64,000 nucleotides of DNA from Paracyclopina nana. Taxonomy: Eukaryota > Arthropoda > Copepoda > Cyclopoida > Cyclopettidae. Within the stretch, counting starts at the first letter, position 1, and every line of letters begins with the position of its first letter. The notes under the pieces were generated by a model that was not told the DNA's origin, ran no database searches, and saw only the letters and a program-made list of their open reading frames with translations. The stretch lies in contig JAGUCH010000002.1 in NCBI GenBank assembly GCA_019096065.1, positions 3,794,501 through 3,858,500 of the forward strand, given 5' to 3'. Shown here piece after piece: positions 57,979 to 64,000 of this stretch. The position numbers and the translations under genes are program-made.

Positions 57979-59152
57979 ATGTGCAGCTTCAGCAATTTGG
58001 TGCACATTTTATTCGCAACACTATTTTTGACACTTAGTGCTCAAGATGCCAGAGCTAATGACGACGAGCTGAGGATTCTGGACGAGCTCTTGGTACCAAA
58101 CTCCGCTGATCTGACCGATCCTTCACAAGAATGGCCGTTTCTTGAACGCACAGTGGCTTGTGGATCCGATAAAAGCCAGACAATCTGTTTACCCCCCGTG
58201 GGCTCTGAATGTGGTTCTGATTCAATAAATGGGGTGGGATTCACTGATGGCGAAAAGGCTGACATGCTCAAATTTCACAACGAAAAGAGAGCTATGGTGG
58301 CACGTGGGGAGTCCAAAGGTAACCAGGCAAAACATTAGAAATTAGCCAAGTAAAAGTTCAGAGATAAGCTCTTTCCCTCCCGCAATATTCTTTCCTTAAA
58401 TATTTATGAGTGGTAAAAAGCCTATTTGCTGTTTTTGTATTCATGAAGCATTTGGAAGTTGGTCGTGACTGAAATGTGTAAATTCAGCAAATTAGCCATG
58501 CTTTGTGCCACCAGTTCTTGAGGTAAAAATCTACATAATTTTTTCTCTGCATAGGCTTGCCAAAAGCTGGCAACATGCATCAACTGGTGTGGAATGATGA
58601 TTTGGCTCAAGTTGCTCAACGATGGGCAGATCAGTGTATTTTTGAGCATGATACAGCCAGTCAAAGGTATACAGCATACTTATCGATTTGATGATTTATG
58701 TACTGTAGGATATCATATTTAGAGCCATTCCTGGATTTGCCTCCGTCGGACAAAATATCTATTTGCAAAAGATTAGCAAAAAAATGCCCGGCATACCCAT
58801 AGAAAAGGCTGTGCAAAAATGGTATGATGAGGATCAGAAATTCTCCCCTGATCAAATTGAGCCTTTCAAGTTCACTCCTGAAACTGGCCACTTTTCTCAG
58901 CTGGCTTGGGCGGACTCAAAAGAAGTACGAATAAATATCCCCAGCCTCGATTTGTTCCTTAAACTAAGAAATCCATTTCAGGTAGGCTGTGGTTGGTCGA
59001 ATTTCATGGGAAGTGATTCCTATTGGCAACGAATTGTGGTTTGCAACTATGGGCCTGGTGGGAATTACGAAGGCAAGTCGATGTACGCGAAAGGAGAGCC
59101 TTGCTCCGCTTGCCCTTCCGGATGTTCAGCAGATGGAGTTTTATGCTCATAA
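57979..59152 (+). CDS. Secreted CAP/SCP domain protein (venom allergen 5 / CRISP-like)
   Basis: Four exons (57979-58318, 58555-58666, 58723-58924, 58982-59152), 825 bases, 274 residues, phases 1, 2 and 0 all closing. Signal peptide at the start ([20 protein letters not shown]), then a ~65-residue lead and the CAP domain with its signatures: [43 protein letters not shown] and [13 protein letters not shown]. The C-terminus is a short six-Cys piece ([18 protein letters not shown]), smaller than a CRISP ion-channel domain. The His/Glu positions of the CAP cavity appear present. Extracellular; roles in this family are varied and not assignable here. Confidence 0.92.
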
Positions 59153-59200
59153 GGAAATATGTATTAGGGTACAGTTCTTTTTTGTGAATTCATGAATTGA

Positions 59201-59206
59201 TAATAA
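59201..59206 (+). terminator. Poly(A) signal of the CAP gene
   Basis: AATAAA 49 bases past the CAP stop codon. Confidence 0.6.
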
Positions 59207-59771
59207 AGAGACGTCAGCAATTTGAAAACGATGGTTTTCTCATCAATGTTGGCAGAACAACTTAACTAGCTATTTTTTAAAATCGCTAACGACTCTTGAG
59301 CTGATTCGTTTGAGAGTTTATTAATTCCAAAAATACATATAATTTCTGTAAGCATTTTGGGAACACGAATTGAAATTCGTTAACTAGAAAAGAAATGATG
59401 AGTTTGTTCTTTTTCCAGCTCAGCGCAGTTATATAGTGTATTTACTGGAAAATGTCCAACGTTTTCATAAAGGAGGAAAAAGCTATGAAAAAATTCGTAG
59501 AAGTTTAATTTTGAGATTTCAAGTTAGTGAGGTTGCACCTTAAGCAAAAACAATTCGGTTACTTGATTCGAGATTTATATTGTATTTTACTACAATTTAA
59601 AAGAATTGGAGTGTGGTGGTTAAAAATGCATTTAAAGAAAAAGTTGGGCAGTTATTTGTGATATGCAATCTTGGTTCAGGGAAGCACCTTTTTCGTGTAA
59701 AAGTAGAGTATGTATAAAAATAATGAAAATATTATGTCCAAGGAGAATCGGCATGAAATCAGTACGACGAA
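59207..59771. other. Convergent 3' spacer between CAP and innexin genes
   Basis: AT-rich; 3' flanks of two converging genes. Nothing else recognised. Confidence 0.5.
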
Positions 59772-61177
59772 TTAGTCGTCAATGTTGTCTGCCCTTTTGC
59801 CCTCAAAACGATCTCTGAGATCTATGATGAATTCGTGGAAAATGGCGGGTTCGAAATGCTTGGACAGCTGCATCAGAATGAACCAATCGCCATATTGGCA
59901 TTTCCTCACCACACTGGCCACATCAGACTTGTTGTTCCCCTTGGCACGGTTGCACAAATAGACGAGCCTGAAAAATAAAATGAATTTGAACAAGTTCCAA
60001 ATATTTGCTATCAGCTAAAATTCTCAAACAAAGGCCCAAATCAATACAAGTTAGGAATATAAAAATCTAAAGACATGATTACCTGAAGTGTGCAGAAGCA
60101 ATGGACACAATCCTCATGAGGAGATGAATGGCAGTCCAGATGAGCAGGGCCAGGTACCAAAACCACAAGAAAATGTAGATTTTCTCATTGATGATGTTGA
60201 TGGCCAAAACGCAGAGTCCGTCCTTGATTTCAACCGTTCCTGAGGCTCCATAGTTGTTGAAGGTGCACTTGGTCACCTAGAGTGGAAAAATCGTGGCATG
60301 AAAACTTATTAGAGGACTCCCAAGAAATCCTACTAATTTACCTTGGGGAAAACTTTGGAGAGCGGATCGACTCTGTCTTCAATGGGCAACTCAGACATTC
60401 TGAGTACATCAGTGCCGTACGTCGTGAACTGATAGCCCAAGTACATGTCCATGAAGTAGATTTGGAACAGAATGTTGGCGAAATTGAGCGCCTCGCAAAA
60501 CACATACTTCGACACGTAGAAGTTGTGCGAATGCAGAGTGCGCACAAAATAGGCCACCGTGGCCAATCTGCGGTCCTTCTTCGTCTCCGGGTCATCCAGA
60601 GTCTTCTCATCCATATCCTGAATCAGCATGCTGATCTTGCCACCTTCCCAGGACTTCCACAGATAGTGGGGAGTGTAGCAGAGCAAAGCTTGGAGGAAGA
60701 GTACGAAGCAAACCCATTGGTACCAGGCATGCCGGATCTCATCTCCTTCAGCAGTCACCGTGATCTGAGCAAAGAAAATGTCACTCCTCTGGAACATTTA
60801 GCTATCTTTTGGATTACCAAGTTGGGGTCAGTGGTGGGTCCAACTCCAGGATGGGGCATGTCCACGCCAATGTTGCCGGTGAGCCTTGCAGGCACGGTGA
60901 ACGTTCCATGGATCCAACAATAAGTGTTCATGATGTCTACAAGCGAAAATTGTATGATGCATTTGTTTTTTGAAATGAAGTCCAAATGTTTACCTCCAGG
61001 GACGCCATTGACCATGCACATAATAGGAGCACCCAAGAATTGAGAGGCAGTTGTCAACAATGAGGCGATGATGAGGATGTTAAAAGTGGTGCGATAATGC
61101 AACCTGAACGTGGTGTTGTCCACGAAGCTTTTGGACATGCGGAATTTCCCCGCAAACTCTCCAAACATGCCATACAT
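59772..61177 (-). CDS. Innexin (gap-junction subunit)
   Basis: Five exons (60994-61177, 60818-60936, 60342-60764, 60083-60276, 59772-59967), 1116 bases, 371 residues, all phases closing. Four membrane spans form gap junctions or hemichannels. Signatures: YCWIHGTFTVP and HPGVGP in the first outer loop, with its two cysteines; AWYQWVCFVLFLQALLCYTP at the start of span 2 (innexin YQWV signature); LWKSWEGGKISML right after it; two further cysteines in the second outer loop (KCTFNNYGASGTVEIKDGLC). The length is normal for the family. The closest wording I know is that of arthropod innexins. Confidence 0.96.
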
Positions 61178-62419
61178 CTTGAGGCCGTTTGATTAGATCA
61201 CCGTTGTGTAGAAGTAAAAGCAGCTGGAAAAATGGTAATGTGTTTACCAGATGGCATTGAAATATTAATTATCATAATTCAAATAGGCTACAGCTGAGGC
61301 GTAGGTATGAGTGAAAAACATCCCAATCCATCAAGTGCTAATGCAGCACTTCAAAAAAGGCATGGCAGGTAGCAAAAGTCACACGTTCAGTACTGAATGT
61401 CACTATGGGGAAGAGGATAGGAAAAAAGCCAACAGTATTGATATTGTGGGAAAATTCGCACTGCCACGGGCTAAAATCAAAAACTGACCTGATTTTAAGC
61501 CAAATGATCAAAATGGATAAAATATGGAAAACCTGTTTAAATATACGCTCTAGATATTGGTTCTTGTTTAATTGTGCCAAAAGCGAGATAAAACTCTGAC
61601 CCTAACACTAATAAGCAAACAAAAAATCAGGTTTTTCTCAATGAAATTCTTAATTCGAATTTAATTGATAAACAAAAATGTGAAATGTCGCGAAATGAAA
61701 AGTGCGCCAAGCTGAATAGCGCTTGATCACCAGTCATTTAACGAACAAAGTAAAAGTAAACAATCAAAATGGAAATCATTGTGCTTGATTAGCTTTAGTG
61801 AAAATAACAGCTTTGAAACCAGTTTTAACCGCTTTGTAACCGATTCAGCGGAGATCCAAGGCAAGCTCAACCCGTTCTTACCTCAAAGGGGCCTTTTAAA
61901 AGCTGATGTCAGCTGAGGAAACACAATTTGTTGCAGCAAGTGTGATGTTGGCGTCTTCTCATAAATTGTTTCTACAGCGTCGCCATCATTGTTCAACTAA
62001 CACTGAAGCTTTAAAAAACGCTGACAGCTAACGCTAGCTCAAAACGGCAACCTTGATTCAAAGCATCCTTTTTGAGGTAACGTGCGGGGCGTGCGCGTCT
62101 CTTTTCGGTTTCTCAGCAGTTAAAGGCGAGCGTTCATTGTGGAAAGATTTCACCAAGATTGGCGCGAAAATTCAAATTCAATCTTTTCTTAAATTACCAA
62201 CTTTTCCCCATTTCCGGGGCTTTTCCACATTTTTGGAGCTTTATTACATATATGAGATGCCACATTGCGTGCATGGCTGCCATTGTGGTAAGGCATTAAT
62301 TTAGTGCAGTTGCTTTATTATTGACTTGTGATCAAATATTGTTTATTTGAGGAGCTTCAATAAATTAAAGAGAAGAAGACACATTTATTCTTTCTTTCCC
62401 ATGATGGCCAGCTTGATTT
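61178..62419. other. Gene-free stretch
   Basis: Upstream of the innexin and 3' flank of the small secreted precursor. The plus ORF at 62053-62304 has no coding features. Confidence 0.5.
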
Positions 62420-62868
62420 TTAAGCTCTCTTGATCATTCTCAGCATAGATCTTTGGTTTGGAATTGGACTCGGTTTCATAAAGTTTTTGATGGCCTCGGA
62501 GTACCATGGTCGGCTGTTGTAGTAGTAGTATGAGGAACTGGAATTTTTGTATTGTTCAGGAGGCTTTTTTCCTAACGTCTTCAAGAGAAATAACTTTTTC
62601 TTACTATTGGGTACTTGTGTCAGGAGTCAGTTGGTCTTGATAAAATGAATCAATCTCGTAAGGTCCTGAAATCGGCAATAAATAACATGACACATTTATT
62701 CATGGCTCAATCAGCTTATGCTTCACCCCATGAGTCATAGCCCACGTAAGGCCAAAGGCCACCAGCATCAGTCTGGTGAGTAATTTCTTGGGCAGGGAAA
62801 GCCATCAAAGCTGCCAAATGATGGGAAATTACACAGCACAGCAAAAGTGCCCAAACTTGGCTACTCAT
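62420..62868 (-). CDS. Small secreted precursor, 114 residues, Tyr/Trp-rich, peptide-like
   Basis: Exons 62727-62868, 62615-62665 and 62420-62571: 345 bases, phases 1 and 1, closing exactly. Signal peptide in exon 1 (VWALLLCCVISHHLAAL). The mature part contains GGLWPYVGYDSWG, a possible tribasic RKK site formed at the second splice junction, a Ser/Tyr run (SSSSYYYYNSRPWYSEAIKN) and a C-terminus ending MIKRA with a KR pair. No cysteines after the signal. Features fit a neuropeptide-type or other small secreted precursor. The second donor (ACAA|GTACCC) is not the strongest nearby, so that junction is the least sure. Same strand, about 400 bp downstream of the multicopy precursor. Confidence 0.5.
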
Positions 62869-63265
62869 ACTTCTTTCCAACTTCTACTTCACTACTACTT
62901 TATGCCTGTCCAAAGGCCTTTTAACTCATGGCCTCATCAACTGCTGTGAGTAGAATTCCCATGAATAATTGAAACCCATATATGGAAGGATAATTATACT
63001 TTAATTGCCCCAGTTTCACAACGTCACTGCTAGCTGCTACCTTTAACTTTCTGTCTGTAGCTATCGACAAGTTTGTTTACACTCTTGGTGCAAGTTGACC
63101 GGTATGCCGAGTCGGTGTAAATAAAGTACATTTGTCTCTATGTTAGGACTATGTAATAATATTTTGAAAAAAGCCAATAATGCCATCAATGAGAGAAAGT
63201 CATCATTACCCTCTTAAGGTTGTTTCATGGCGTCTTTGCTAATTAGACAATCAGGTATATTGTAT
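62869..63265. other. Spacer between the two small secreted precursors
   Basis: Upstream region of the 114-residue precursor and 3' flank of the multicopy precursor. Nothing else recognised. Confidence 0.4.
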
Positions 63266-63861
63266 TTAAAGGGCCCTGGTCCACATGTCATCATCCTTCT
63301 TCTTCAACGACCTCATCCACATTTCATCCCCGCTCCGCTTCACCATCCTGCCAAAGGATTTGCTCCTGTAAAAAATGCCTTTCACTTATGAAGCTTGCGT
63401 TGAAAAATTGGATTTACCTCAAGGCTCTCATGAACATGTCGCTGCCACTTCTCAGTGCTCGTGTGTACATGTCATCATCGTACGATCTGAGTGCTCGCAT
63501 CCACATATCATCGGGGGCTCTAGACCGAAAAATGCCTGAATGTGCACTGATTTTCCTGAAAGTTCAACTTACCTCAGGGCTCTCATGAACATGTCACTGG
63601 GTGACCTCAGTGACCTGGTCCACATTTCGGAATCTGGGGACCTTAAAGCCCTTAAAAACATGTCGTCTGCTGAGCGAACCATGCGATTGTAGCCAGCGTT
63701 TTGCGTTTCCTCTGGAAAACATTGTTTGCTATTCCTAGCTATTCCCCTTATTATATTTTCAATTGGAAGAAAAGAGTACCTGATTCAGAAGTTGGAGCCC
63801 CAGTGCAGAACGGCATGACTATTGCTACCAAAAATATGGAAGTTTTGAAAATGGAATTCAT
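63266..63861 (-). CDS. Multicopy secreted peptide precursor (DM-aromatic-x-R-A/S-L-R/K repeats), 140 residues
   Basis: Exons 63780-63861, 63573-63711, 63418-63519 and 63266-63365: 423 bases, junction phases 1, 2, 2, all closing. Exon 1 encodes only a signal peptide and a few residues (MNSIFKTSIFLVAIVMPFCT). Exons 2-4 encode eight similar units: SADDMFLRALR, SPDSEMWTRSLR, SPSDMFMRALR; then APDDMWMRALR, SYDDDMYTRALR, SGSDMFMRALR; then SGDEMWMRSLK and KDDDMWTRAL. A non-repeat SKSFGRMVKR separates the third group. Consensus: acidic-D/E-M-[FWY]-x-R-[AS]-L-[RK]. Single-Arg and KR/KK sites lie between units; there is no Gly before them, so C-terminal amidation is not expected. There are no cysteines past the signal. 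The middle exon is symmetrical (phase 2 to 2), so it can be duplicated or skipped without losing frame. I know no described peptide family with this unit. Confidence 0.72.
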
Positions 63862-64000
63862 GTCGATGTTGCTGTTGTGGCACCCCGAATGGAACTAAGA
63901 CAAGTACCCCACGGTCTCAGCTTCTTTTATCCTCTGCCATGAAAACAAAAGATAAGTGAGATGTGAAGAGAAACCAGCTTTCATAGTAGAGCAAACGTGG

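Noticed and set aside
1-64000. Search for tRNA/rRNA genes and CRISPR-like arrays
   Set aside because: No cloverleaf with the usual A and B boxes, no rRNA blocks and no regularly spaced repeats were seen by eye; a tRNA scan would be needed to be certain.

Overview
The window is eukaryotic and animal. Genes are split by many short introns (mostly about 45-75 bp) with ordinary GT/AG borders. The families present (innexin with the arthropod-type YQWV...SWEGG region, a BET bromodomain protein, a CAP/venom-allergen protein, two alpha-1,3-fucosyltransferases, two Na+/K+-ATPase alpha subunits) point to an arthropod, plausibly a small-genome crustacean such as a copepod. That placement is inference; no marker gene settles it.

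Layout, left to right. 1-638: 3' end of an unrecognised gene (+). 1.9-2.7 kb: weak exon remains (-). 3.3-4.9 kb: fucosyltransferase 1 (-). 5.9-6.15 kb: 62-residue two-exon gene (-). 6.2-13.2 kb: a coiled-coil scaffold-like gene of about 19 exons (-) whose introns hold a 171-bp tandem duplication and a 606-bp inverted-repeat transposon. 13.8-15.2 kb: MATE-like transporter (-). 16.1-17.8 kb: fucosyltransferase 2 (-). 18.3-19.5 kb: a secreted Thr-rich protein (+) and a broken inverted copy of its 5' end. 20.0-29.9 kb: a Ty3/gypsy-type env-bearing retroelement (+) with intact gag and pol, a textbook -1 frameshift signal between them, and a broken env. 30.3-35.0 kb: BET bromodomain gene (-). 36.2-37.7 kb: two tandem secreted DUF2237 paralogs (-). 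38.0-45.5 kb: two tandem Na+/K+-ATPase alpha genes (-). 48.1-54.3 kb: a polyproline/WH2-like/very long charged-helix protein (-). 56.3-57.1 kb: single-exon 7TM protein (-). 58.0-59.2 kb: CAP protein (+). 59.8-61.2 kb: innexin (-). 62.4-63.9 kb: two small secreted precursors in tandem (-).

The most novel item is the gene at 63,266-63,861. It is a 140-residue signal-peptide precursor made almost wholly of eight copies of an acidic-Met-aromatic-x-Arg-Ala/Ser-Leu-Arg/Lys unit, spread over three repeat exons. It looks like an undescribed multicopy peptide (neuropeptide-like) precursor and lies about 400 bp from a second small secreted precursor.

A caution for all pseudogene calls: both fucosyltransferases and the scaffold gene are each exactly one base out of frame, at short A/T runs in two clear cases. 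This may be decay or consensus indels in the assembly. Gene models were built by eye with splice phases checked; where every phase closes (BET gene, innexin, CAP, MATE-like, DUF2237 pair, ATPases, peptide precursors) I am fairly sure of the exon borders.
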